Shown in pieces: positions 1-10,651 of a stretch of DNA of 64,000 nucleotides. The DNA comes from Annona cherimola. Its lineage: Eukaryota; Streptophyta; Magnoliopsida; Magnoliales; Annonaceae. Location of the stretch: NCBI GenBank assembly GCA_030490835.1, contig CM059971.1:49090012-49154011 (forward strand). The letters run 5' to 3'. The position numbers and the translations under genes were made by a program. A model generated the notes under the pieces. It searched no databases. It saw only the letters and a list, made by a program, of their open reading frames with translations, and was not told where the DNA came from. How positions within the stretch are numbered: the stretch's first letter is position 1; every line of letters begins with the position of its first letter.

Positions 1-54
1 GTCATCCGTTGTCGTTCGAATGTAAATGAAACAAAGGGATTGTTGTTAATTGTT

Positions 55-211
55 GTTCATTGAAGTTGATTTCGTCCAATTCAGTTGTTCTGAATCTTTT
101 GGAATGCTTTAAAGTTTACTCGTTCTACTTATGTTCATTGAAGTTCCTTTCGTCTAATTCAGTTGTTTTGAATCTTTTTGAATGCGTTTAAAGTTTACTC
201 GTTCTCATTAC
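55..211. repeat. 79-bp internal tandem duplication in the first alpha monomer
   Basis: The stretch from GTTCATTGAAGTT to TTTACTCGTTCT occurs twice, at about 55-132 and 133-211, making this monomer 312 bp instead of 233. The two halves have diverged: the first has GTTGATTTCGTCC and TTGTTCTGAATC, the second GTTCCTTTCGTCT and TTGTTTTGAATC. The same extended monomer starts at 2411, 4828, 7740, 10652, 11699 and 14611. It therefore arose before amplification of the HOR and marks each unit start. Confidence 0.9.
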
Positions 212-548
212 AGTCAAATCAAGTCAATTAGATTGAGTTGCACTCAAATCAAGCTAATCAAAGATCATTCTATCAAACTCAATTCATTTCATTCGATATC
301 AATGCATTTATGATCATGCCTTGTCGTTCGAATGTAAATGAAATCAAGGGATTCTTGTTAATTGTTGTTCATTGAAGTTCCTTTCATCCGATTCGGTTGT
401 ATTGAATCTTTTGGAATGCGTTAAAGTTTACTCGTTCTCATTACAGTCAAATGAAGTCAATCAGATTGAGTTATACTCAATTCTAACTATTCAAACTTCA
501 TTCTATGAAACTCAATTCATTTGATTCGATTTGAATGCCTTTAAAGTC

Positions 549-566
549 ATCCGTTGTCGTTCGAAT
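549..566 (-). promoter_or_regulatory. CENP-B-box-like motif (representative, speculative)
   Basis: On the minus strand the anchor reads ATTCGAACGACAACGGAT. The essential CENP-B box pattern is NTTCGNNNNANNCGGGN. Here TTCG, four bases, A and then CGGA appear, but with three spacer bases instead of two and A for the last G. The motif is present in monomers with ATCCGTTGTCG or ATCCGTTATCG and broken in those with ATTCCTTGTCG. The resemblance may be chance; binding is not implied. Confidence 0.3.
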
Positions 567-930
567 GTAAATGAATTAAAGGGATTGTTGATAATTGTTG
601 TTCATTGAAGTTCCTCTCGTCCCATTCAGTTGTTTTGAATCTATTGAAATATTTTAAAGTTTACTCGTTCTACTTACAGTCAAATCAAGTCAATCAGATT
701 GAGTTATACTCAATTCTAACTAATCAAAGTTCATTCTATTAAACTCAATTCATTTGATTCGATTTGAATGCCTTTAAGTTCATTCCTTGTCGTTCGAATG
801 TAAATGAAATAAAGGGATTGTTGTTAATTGTTGTTTATTGAAGTTCCTTTCATCTGATTCAGTTGTATTGAATCTTTTAGAATGCATTAAAGTTTACTCG
901 TTCTCATTACAGTCAAATCAAGTCAATCAG

Positions 931-947
931 ATTGAGTTATACTCAAT
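931..947. repeat. Dyad element of the monomer (representative)
   Basis: ATTGAGT-TAT-ACTCAAT is a perfect inverted repeat with 7-bp arms and a 3-base loop. Across the window the loop appears as TAT, TGT, TCT or, rarely, TAA, with the arms usually kept. Monomers with GTATTCAAATC or GTATCCAAATC at this place have lost the right arm. It could be a binding site for a dimeric protein or a small hairpin; no function is shown by sequence alone. Confidence 0.7.
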
Positions 948-2410
948 TCTAACTAATCAAAGTTCATTCTATTAAACTCAATTCATTTGATTCGATTTGA
1001 ATGCCTTTAAGTTCATTCCTTGTCGTTCGAATGTAAATGAAATAAAGGGATTGTTGTTAATTGTTGTTTATTGAAGTTCCTTTCATCTGATTCAGTTGTA
1101 TTGAATCTTTTAGAATGCATTAAAGTTTACTCGTTCTCATTACAGTCAAATCAAGTCAATCAGATTGAGTTATACTCAATTCTAACTAATCAAAGTTCAT
1201 TTTATCAAACTCAATTCATTTGATTCGATTCGAATGCCTTTAAGGTCATCCGTTATCGTTCGAATGTAAATGAAATCAAGGGATAGTTGTTAATTGTGGT
1301 TCATTGAAGTTTCTTTTGTCCAATTCAGTTGTTTTGAACCTATTGGAATGCGTTAAAGTTTACTCGTTCTCATTACAGTCAAATCAAGTCAATTAGATTG
1401 AGTTCTACTCAATTCTAATTCATCAAAGTTCATTCTATCAAACTCAATTCATTTGATTCCATTTTAATGCGTTTAAAGTCATCCGTTGTCGTTCGAATAT
1501 AAAAGAAATCAAGGGATTGTTGTTAATTGTTGTTGACTGAAGTTCCTTTCGTCCAATTCAGTTGTTTTGAATCTTTTGAAATGCGTTAAACTTTACTCGT
1601 TCTCATTACAGTCAAATCAAGTCAATTAGATTGAGTTGTATTCAAATCAAGCTAATCAAAGTTCATTCTATCAAACTCAATTCATTTGATTCGATATCAA
1701 TGCCTTTATGGTCATTCCTTGTCGTTCGAATGTAAATGAAATAAAGAGATTGTTGTTAAATGTTGTTGATTGAAGTTCCTTTCATCCGATTCTGTTGTAT
1801 CGAATCTTTTGGAATGCGTAAAAGTTTACTCGTTCTCATTACAGTCAAATGAAGTCAATCAGATTGAGTTATACTCAATTCTAACTAATCAAAGTTCATT
1901 CTATGAAACTCATTTCATTGGATTCGATTTGAATGCCTTTAAGGTCTTCCGTTGTCGTTCGAATGTAAATTAAATAAAGGGATTGTTGTTAATTGTTGTT
2001 CATTGAATTTCCTCTCGTCCAATTCAGTTGTTTTGAATCTACTGGAATGCGTTAAAAGTTTACTCATTCCACTTGCAGTCAAATCAAGTCAATTAGATTG
2101 AGTTGTACTCAATTCTAGCTTAGCAAAGTTCATTCTAACAAACTCAATTCATTTGATTCGATTTCAATGCCTTTAAGGTCATTCGTTGTCGTTCGAATGT
2201 AAATGAAATAATGGGACTGTTGTTAATTGTTGTTGATTGAAGTTCCTTTCATCCGTTTCAGTTGTATTGAATCTTTTGGAATGGGTTAAAGTTTACTCGT
2301 TCTCATTACAGTCAAATCAAGTCAATTGGATTGAGTTATACTCAATTCTAACTAATCAAAGTTCATTCTATCAAACTCAATTCATTTGATTCGAATTGAA
2401 TGCCTTTAAG

Positions 2411-4827
2411 GTCATCCGTTGTCGTTCGAATGTAAATGAAACAAAGGGATTGTTGTTAATTGTTGTTCATTGAAGTTGATTTCGTCCAATTCAGTTGTTC
2501 TGAATCTTTTGGAATGCTTTAAAGTTTACTCGTTCTACTTATGTTCATTGAAGTTCCTTTCGTCTAATTCAGTTGTTTTGAATCTTTTTGAATGCGTTTA
2601 AAGTTTACTCGTTCTCATTACAGTCAAATCAAGTCAATTAGATTGAGTTGCACTCAAATCAAGCTAATCAAAGATCATTCTATCAAACTCAATTCATTTC
2701 ATTCGATATCAATGCATTTATGATCATGCCTTGTCGTTCGAATGTAAATGAAATCAAGGGATTCTTGTTAATTGTTGTTCATTGAAGTTCCTTTCATCCG
2801 ATTCGGTTGTATTGAATCTTTTGGAATGCGTTAAAGTTTACTCGTTCTCATTACAGTCAAATGAAGTCAATCAGATTGAGTTATACTCAATTCTAACTAT
2901 TCAAACTTCATTCTATGAAACTCAATTCATTTGATTCGATTTGAATGCCTTTAAAGTCATCCGTTGTCGTTCGAATGTAAATGAATTAAAGGGATTGTTG
3001 ATAATTGTTGTTCATTGAAGTTCCTCTCGTCCCATTCAGTTGTTTTGAATCTATTGAAATATTTTTAAAGTTTACTCGTTCTACTTACAGTCAAATCAAG
3101 TCAATCAGATTGAGTTATACTCAATTCTAACTAATCAAAGTTCATTCTATTAAACTCAATTCATTTGATTCGATTTGAATGCCTTTAAGTTCATTCCTTG
3201 TCGTTCGAATGTAAATGAAATAAAGGGATTGTTGTTAATTGTTGTTTATTGAAATTCCTTTCATCTGATTCAGTTGTATTGAATCTTTTAGAATGCATTA
3301 AAGTTTACTCGTTCTCATTACAGTCAAATCAAGTCAATCAGATTGAGTTATACTCAATTCTAACTAATCAAAGTTCATTCTATTAAACTCAATTCATTTG
3401 ATTCGATTTGAATGCCTTAAAGTTTAAGTTCATTCCTTGTCGTTCGAATGTAAATGAAATAAAGGGATTGTTGTTAATTGTTGTTTAGTGAAGTTCCTTT
3501 CATCTGATTCAGTTGTATTGAATCTTTTAGAATGCATTAAAGTTTACTCGTTCTCATTACAGTCAAATCAAGTCAATCAGATTGAGTTATACTCAATTCT
3601 AACTAATCAAAGTTCATTTTATCAAACTCAATTCATTTGATTCGATTCGAATGCCTTTAAGGTCATCCGTTATCGTTCGAATGTAAATGAAATCAAGGGA
3701 TAGTTGTTAATTGTGGTTCATTGAAGTTTCTTTTGTCCAATTCAGTTGTTTTGAACCTATTGGAATGCGTTAAAGTTTACTCGTTCTCATTACAGTCAAA
3801 TCAAGTCAATTAGATTGAGTTCTACTCAATTCTAATTCATCAAAGTTCATTCTATCAAACTCAATTCATTTGATTCCATTTTAATGCGTTTAAAGTCATC
3901 CGTTGTCGTTCGAATATAAAAGAAATCAAGGGATTGTTGTTAATTGTTGTTGACTGAAGTTCCTTTCGTCCAATTCAGTTGTTTTGAATCTTTTGAAATG
4001 CGTTAAACTTTACTCGTTCTCATTACAGTCAAATCAAGTCAATTAGATTGAGTTGTATTCAAATCAAGCTAATCAAAGTTCATTCTATCAAACTCAATTC
4101 ATTTGATTCGATATCAATGCCTTTATGGTCATTCCTTGTCGTTCGAATGTAAATGAAATAAAGAGATTGTTGTTAAATGTTGTTGATTGAAGTTCCTTTC
4201 ATCCGATTCTGTTGTATCGAATCTTTTGGAATGCGTAAAAGTTTACTCGTTCTCATTACAGTCAAATGAAGTCAATCAGATTGAGTTATACTCAATTCTA
4301 ACTAATCAAAGTTCATTCTATGAAACTCATTTCATTGGATTCGATTTGAATGCCTTTAAGGTCTTCCGTTGTCGTTCGAATGTAAATTAAATAAAGGGAT
4401 TGTTGTTAATTGTTGTTCATTGAATTTCCTCTCGTCCAATTCAGTTGTTTTGAATCTACTGGAATGCGTTAAAAGTTTACTCATTCCACTTGCAGTCAAA
4501 TCAAGTCAATTAGATTGAGTTGTACTCAATTCTAGCTTAGCAAAGTTCATTCTAACAAACTCAATTCATTTGATTCGATTTCAATGCCTTTAAGGTCATT
4601 CGTTGTCGTTCGAATGTAAATGAAATAATGGGACTGTAGTTAATTGTTGTTGATTGAAGTTCCTTTCATCCGTTTCAGTTGTATTGAATCTTTTGGAATG
4701 GGTTAAAGTTTACTCGTTCTCATTACAGTCAAATCAAGTCAATTGGATTGAGTTATACTCAATTCTAACTAATCAAAGTTCATTCTATCAAACTCAATTC
4801 ATTTGATTCGAATTGAATGCCTTTAAG
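2411..4827. repeat. Alpha HOR unit 2 (10 monomers, 2,417 bp)
   Basis: This is a near-perfect copy of unit 1. The 7-bp length gain comes from one extra T near 3061-3066 and a 6-bp insertion near 3415-3426, where GCCTTTAAG became GCCTTAAAGTTTAAG. A few point changes also separate it from unit 1, for example CTGTAGTTAA near 4634 where unit 1 has CTGTTGTTAA. High identity over 2.4 kb indicates recent duplication. Confidence 0.93.
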
Positions 4828-5313
4828 GTCATCCGTTGTCGTTCGAATGTAAATGAAACAAAGGGATTGTTGTTAATTGTTGTTCATTGAAGTTGATTTC
4901 GTCCAATTCAGTTGTTCTGAATCTTTTGGAATGCTTTAAAGTTTACTCGTTCTACTTATGTTCATTGAAGTTCCTTTCGTCTAATTCAGTTGTTTTGAAT
5001 CTTTTTGAATGCGTTTAAAGTTTACTCGTTCTCATTACAGTCAAATCAAGTCAATTAGATTGAGTTGCACTCAAATCAAGCTAATCAAAGATCATTCTAT
5101 CAAACTCAATTCATTTCATTCGATATCAATGCATTTATGATCATGCCTTGTCGTTCGAATGTAAATGAAATCAAGGGATTCTTGTTAATTGTTGTTCATT
5201 GAAGTTCCTTTCATCCGATTCGGTTGTATTGAATCTTTTGGAATGCGTTAAAGTTTACTCGTTCTCATTACAGTCAAATGAAGTCAATCAGATTGAGTTA
5301 TACTCAATTCTAA

Positions 5314-5383
5314 CTATTCAAACTTCATTTTATGAAACTCAATTCTTACTATTCAAACTTCATTCTATGAAACTCAATTCATT
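5314..5383. repeat. 35-bp tandem duplication in alpha monomer 2 (unit 3)
   Basis: CTATTCAAACTTCATT begins at 5314 and again at 5349, followed in both by TATGAAACTCAATTC. This lengthens the monomer to 268 bp. Units 1 and 2 have the single-copy form at the equivalent place (near 486-521 and 2896-2931), so the duplication was gained by the 12-monomer HOR lineage or lost from the 10-monomer one. Confidence 0.9.
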
Positions 5384-6414
5384 TGATTCGATTTGAATGT
5401 CTTTAAAGTCATCCGTTGTCGTTCGAATGTAAATGAAATAAAGGGATTGTAGTTAATTGTTGTTCATTCAAGTTCCGATCGTCCCATTCTGTTGTTTTGA
5501 ATCTACTGGAATGCGTTAAAAGTTTACTCATTCCACTTACAGTCAAATCAAGTCAATTAGATTTAGTTGTACTCAATTCTAGCTAATCAAAGTTCATTCT
5601 ATCAAACTCAATTCATTTGATTCGATTTGAATGCCTTTAAGGTCATTCCTTGTCGTTCGAATGTAAATGAAATAAAGGAATTGTTGTTAATTGTTGTTTA
5701 TTGAAGTTCCTTTCGTCCGATTCAGTTGTTTTGAATCTTTTGGAATGCATTAAATTTTACTCGTTCTCTTTACAGTCAAATCAAGTTAATTAGATTGAGT
5801 TGTATTCAAATCAAGCTAATCAAAGTTCATTCTATCAAACTCAATTCATTTGATTCGATATCAATGCCTTTATGGTCATGCCTTGTCGTTCGAATGTAAA
5901 TGAAATAAAGAGATTGTTGTTAATTATTGTCGATTGAAGTTCCTTTCATCCGATTCGGTTGTATTGAATCTTTTGGAATGCGTTAAAGTTTACTCGTTCT
6001 CATTACAGTCAAATGAAGTCAATCAGATTGAGTTATACTCAATTCTAACTATTCAAACTTCATTCTATGAAACTCAATTCATTTGATTCGATTTGAATGC
6101 CTTTAAAGTCATCCGTTGTCGTTCGAATGTAAATGAATTAAAGGGATTGTTGATAATTGTTGTTCATTGAAGTTCCCCTCGTCCCATTCAGTTGTTTTGA
6201 ATCTATTGAAATATTTTAAAGTTTACTCGTTCTCATTACAGTCAAATCAAGTCAATAAGATTGAGTTATACTCAATTCTAACTAATCAAAGTTCATTCTA
6301 TTAAACTCAATTCATTTGATTCGATTTGAATGCCTTTAAGTTCATTCCTTGTCGTTCGAATGTAAATGAAATAAAGGGATTGTTGTTAATTGTTGTTTAT
6401 TGAAGTTCCTTTCA

Positions 6415-6492
6415 TCCGTTTCAGTTGTATTGAATCTTTTGGAATGGGTTAAAGTTTACTCTTTCTCATTACAGTCAAATCAAGTCAATTGG
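6415..6492. other. Putative gene-conversion patch inside alpha unit 3
   Basis: Within the monomer at 6341-6573, a stretch of about 80 bp reads CATCCGTTTCAG, GGAATGGGTTAAAG, TTTACTCTTTCTC and CAATTGGATTGAG. These are the diagnostic variants of the last monomer of the unit (compare about 7580-7661). The flanks are of the expected monomer type, and unit 4 has the ordinary variants here. The TTTACTCTTTCTC variant is absent from the last monomers of units 1 and 2 and present in those of units 3 to 6, so the donor was a 2,912-type unit. A short double exchange is the alternative. Confidence 0.75.
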
Positions 6493-7739
6493 ATTGAGTT
6501 ATACTCAATTCTAACTAATCAAAGTTCATTTTATCAAACTCAATTCATTTGATTCGATTCGAATGCCTTTAAGGTCATCCGTTATCGTTCGAATGTAAAT
6601 GAAATCAAGGGATAGTTGTTAATTGTGGTTCATTGAAGTTTCTTTTGTCCAATTCAGTTGTTTTGAACCTATTGGAATGCGTTAAAGTTTACTCGTTCTC
6701 ATTACAGTCAAATCAAGTCAATTAGATTGAGTTCTACTCAATTCTAATTCATCAAAGTTCATTCTATCAAACTCAATTCATTTGATTCCATTTTAATGCG
6801 TTTAAAGTCATCCGTTGTCGTTCGAATATAAAAGAAATCAAGGGATTGTTGTTAATTGTTGTTGACTGAAGTTCCTTTCGTCCAATTCAGTTATTTTGAA
6901 TCTTTTGAAATGCGTTAAACTTTACTCGTTCTCATTACAGTCAAATCAAGTCAATTAGATTGAGTTGTATTCAAATCAAGCTAATCAAAGTTCATTCTAT
7001 CAAACTCAATTCATTTGATTCGATATCAATGCCTTTATGGTCATTCCTTGTCGTTCGAATGTAAATGAAATAAAGAGATTGTTGTTAAATGTTGTTGATT
7101 GAAGTTCCTTTCATCCGATTCTGTTGTATCGAATCTTTTGGAATGCGTAAAAGTTTACTCGTTCTCATTACAGTCAAATGAAGTCAATCAGATTGAGTTA
7201 TACTCAATTCTAACTAATCAAAGTTCATTCTATGAAACTCATTTCATTGGATTCGATTTGAATGCCTTTAAGGTCTTCCGTTGTCGTTCGAATGTAAATT
7301 AAATAAAGGGATTGTTGTTAATTGTTGTTCATTGAATTTCCTCTCGTCCAATTCAGTTGTTTTGAATCTACTGGAATGCGTTAAAAGTTTACTCATTCCA
7401 CTTGCAGTCAAATCAAGTCAATTAGATTGAGTTGTACTCAATTCTAGCTTAGCAAAGTTCATTCTAACAAACTCAATTCATTTGATTCGATTTCAATGCC
7501 TTTAAGGTCATTCGTTGTCGTTCGAATGTAAATGAAATAATGGGACTGTTGTTAATTGTTGTTGATTGAAGTTCCTTTCATCCGTTTCAGTTGTATTGAA
7601 TCTTTTGGAATGGGTTAAAGTTTACTCTTTCTCATTACAGTCAAATCAAGTCAATTGGATTGAGTTATACTCAATTCTAACTAATCAAAGTTCATTCTAT
7701 CAAACTCAATTCATTTGATTCGAATTGAATGCCTTTAAG

Positions 7740-10651
7740 GTCATCCGTTGTCGTTCGAATGTAAATGAAACAAAGGGATTGTTGTTAATTGTTGTTCATT
7801 GAAGTTGATTTCGTCCAATTCAGTTGTTCTGAATCTTTTGGAATGCTTTAAAGTTTACTCGTTCTACTTATGTTCATTGAAGTTCCTTTCGTCTAATTCA
7901 GTTGTTTTGAATCTTTTTGAATGCGTTTAAAGTTTACTCGTTCTCATTACAGTCAAATCAAGTCAATTAGATTGAGTTGCACTCAAATCAAGCTAATCAA
8001 AGATCATTCTATCAAACTCAATTCATTTCATTCGATATCAATGCATTTATGATCATGCCTTGTCGTTCGAATGTAAATGAAATCAAGGGATTCTTGTTAA
8101 TTGTTGTTCATTGAAGTTCCTTTCATCCGATTCGGTTGTATTGAATCTTTTGGAATGCGTTAAAGTTTACTCGTTCTCATTACAGTCAAATGAAGTCAAT
8201 CAGATTGAGTTATACTCAATTCTAACTATTCAAACTTCATTGTATGAAACTCAATTCTTACTATTCAAACTTCATTCTATGAAACTCAATTCATTTGATT
8301 CGATTTGAATGTCTTTAAAGTCATCCGTTGTCGTTCGAATGTAAATGAAATATAGGGATTGTAGTTAATTGTTGTTCATTCAAGTTCCGATCGTCCCATT
8401 CTGTTGTTTTGAATCTACTGGAATGCGTTAAAAGTTTACTCATTCCACTTACAGTCAAATCAAGTCAATTAGATTTAGTTGTACTCAATTCTAGCTAATC
8501 AAAGTTCATTCTATCAAACTCAATTCATTTGATTCGATTTGAATGCCTTTAAGGTCATTCCTTGTCGTTCGAATGTAAATGAAATAAAGGGATTGTTGTT
8601 AATTGTTGTTTATTGAAGTTCCTTTCGTCCGATTCAGTTGTTTTGAATCTTTTGGAATGCATTAAATTTTACTCGTTCTCTTTACAGTCAAATCAAGTTA
8701 ATTAGATTGAGTTGTATTCAAATCAAGCTAATCAAAGTTCATTCTATCAAACTCAATTCATTTGATTCGATATCAATGCCTTTATGGTCATGCCTTGTCG
8801 TTCGAATGTAAATGAAATAAAGAGATTGTTGTTAATTATTGTCGATTGAAGTTCCTTTCATCCGATTCGGTTGTATTGAATCTTTTGGAATGCGTTAAAG
8901 TTTACTCGTTCTCATTACAGTCAAATGAAGTCAATCAGATTGAGTTATACTCAATTCTAACTATTCAAACTTCATTCTATGAAACTCAATTCATTTGATT
9001 CGATTTGAATGCCTTTAAAGTCATCCGTTGTCGTTCGAATGTAAATGAATTAAAGGGATTGTTGATAATTGTTGTTCATTGAAGTTCCTCTCGTCCCATT
9101 CAGTTGTTTTGAATCTATTGAAATATTTTAAAGTTTACTCGTTCTCATTACAGTCAAATCAAGTCAATAAGATTGAGTTATACTCAATTCTAACTAATCA
9201 AAGTTCATTCTATTAAACTCAATTCATTTGATTCGATTTGAATGCCTTTAAGTTCATTCCTTGTCGTTCGAATGTAAATGAAATAAAGGGATTGTTGTTA
9301 ATTGTTGTTTATTGAAGTTCCTTTCATCTGATTCAGTTGTATTGAATCTTTTAGAATGCATTAAAGTTTACTCGTTCTCATTACAGTCAAATCAAGTCAA
9401 TCAGATTGAGTTATACTCAATTCTAACTAATCAAAGTTCATTTTATCAAACTCAATTCATTTGATTCGATTCGAATGCCTTTAAGGTCATCCGTTATCGT
9501 TCGAATGTAAATGAAATCAAGGGATAGTTGTTAATTGTGGTTCATTGAAGTTTCTTTTGTCCAATTCAGTTGTTTTGAACCTATTGGAATGCGTTAAAGT
9601 TTACTCGTTCTCATTACAGTCAAATCAAGTCAATTAGATTGAGTTCTACTCAATTCTAATTCATCAAAGTTCATTCTATCAAACTCAATTCATTTGATTC
9701 CATTTTAATGCGTTTAAAGTCATCCGTTGTCGTTCGAATATAAAAGAAATCAAGGGATTGTTGTTAATTGTTGTTGACTGAAGTTCCTTTCGTCCAATTC
9801 AGTTGTTTTGAATCTTTTGAAATGCGTTAAACTTTACTCGTTCTCATTACAGTCAAATCAAGTCAATTAGATTGAGTTGTATTCAAATCAAGCTAATCAA
9901 AGTTCATTCTATCAAACTCAATTCATTTGATTCGATATCAATGCCTTTATGGTCATTCCTTGTCGTTCGAATGTAAATGAAATAAAGAGATTGTTGTTAA
10001 ATGTTGTTGATTGAAGTTCCTTTCATCCGATTCTGTTGTATCGAATCTTTTGGAATGCGTAAAAGTTTACTCGTTCTCATTACAGTCAAATGAAGTCAAT
10101 CAGATTGAGTTATACTCAATTCTAACTAATCAAAGTTCATTCTATGAAACTCATTTCATTGGATTCGATTTGAATGCCTTTAAGGTCTTCCGTTGTCGTT
10201 CGAATGTAAATTAAATAAAGGGATTGTTGTTAATTGTTGTTCATTGAATTTCCTCTCGTCCAATTCAGTTGTTTTGAATCTACTGGAATGCGTTAAAAGT
10301 TTACTCATTCCACTTACAGTCAAATCAAGTCAATTAGATTGAGTTGTACTCAATTCTAGCTTAGCAAAGTTCATTCTAACAAACTCAATTCATTTGATTC
10401 GATTTCAATGCCTTTAAGGTCATTCGTTGTCGTTCGAATGTAAATGAAATAATGGGACTGTTGTTAATTGTTGTTGATTGAAGTTCCTTTCATCCGTTTC
10501 AGTTGTATTGAATCTTTTGGAATGGGTTAAAGTTTACTCTTTCTCATTACAGTCAAATCAAGTCAATTGGATTGAGTTATACTCAATTCTAACTAATCAA
10601 AGTTCATTCTATCAAACTCAATTCATTTGATTCGAATTGAATGCCTTTAAG
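7740..10651. repeat. Alpha HOR unit 4 (2,912 bp)
   Basis: Same length and monomer order as unit 3. It differs from unit 3 by scattered point changes and by lacking the conversion patch at the monomer corresponding to 6341: it carries the ordinary CATCTGATTCAG and TTAGAATGCATT sequence near 9325-9362. Unit 4 therefore shows the likely ancestral state of that monomer. Confidence 0.93.
8226..8295. repeat. 35-bp tandem duplication in alpha monomer 2 (unit 4)
   Basis: Same 35-bp duplication as in unit 3, with starts at 8226 and 8261. The first copy carries TTCATTGTATG here, where the other units read TTCATTTTATG. Confidence 0.9.

Larger units (their letters stand above)
1..2410. repeat. Alpha HOR unit 1 (10 monomers, 2,410 bp)
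   Basis: Monomers start at 1 (312 bp), 313, 546, 779, 1012, 1245, 1478, 1711, 1944 (234 bp) and 2178; all others are 233 bp. Compared with the 12-monomer units further right, it lacks two monomers and the 35-bp internal duplication. Monomers 779-1011 and 1012-1244 are nearly the same as each other, so a local monomer duplication occurred inside the unit. Confidence 0.93.
4828..7739. repeat. Alpha HOR unit 3 (12 monomers, 2,912 bp)
   Basis: Monomers start at 4828 (312 bp), 5140 (268 bp, with the 35-bp duplication), 5408 (234 bp), 5642, 5875, 6108, 6341, 6574, 6807, 7040, 7273 (234 bp) and 7507. The lengths add up exactly to 2,912. Relative to units 1 and 2 this form has two additional monomers and the 35-bp duplication. 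The monomer at 6341 carries a patch from another monomer type, described separately. Confidence 0.93.

Noticed and set aside
11..30. GTTCGAAT in the monomer anchor resembles the tRNA/SINE B box (GGTTCGANTCC).
   Set aside because: The conserved C after the NN is G here, the leading GG is CG, no matching A box lies at the expected upstream distance and no cloverleaf can be drawn. A tRNA or SINE origin is not supported.
789..810. Minus-strand ATTTACATTCG as a yeast-type ARS consensus.
   Set aside because: It misses two positions of the 11-base consensus and there is no reason to assume a yeast host.
788..830. AATAAA in GAAATAAAGGG as a polyadenylation signal.
   Set aside because: It occurs by composition in many monomers and is changed to AATAATGG or AATCAAGG in others, with no transcription unit upstream.
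3411..3430. 6-bp insertion (GCCTTAAAGTTTAAG) considered as a mobile-element scar.
   Set aside because: It is better explained by slippage or template switching using the nearby TTAAAGTTTA block of the monomer.
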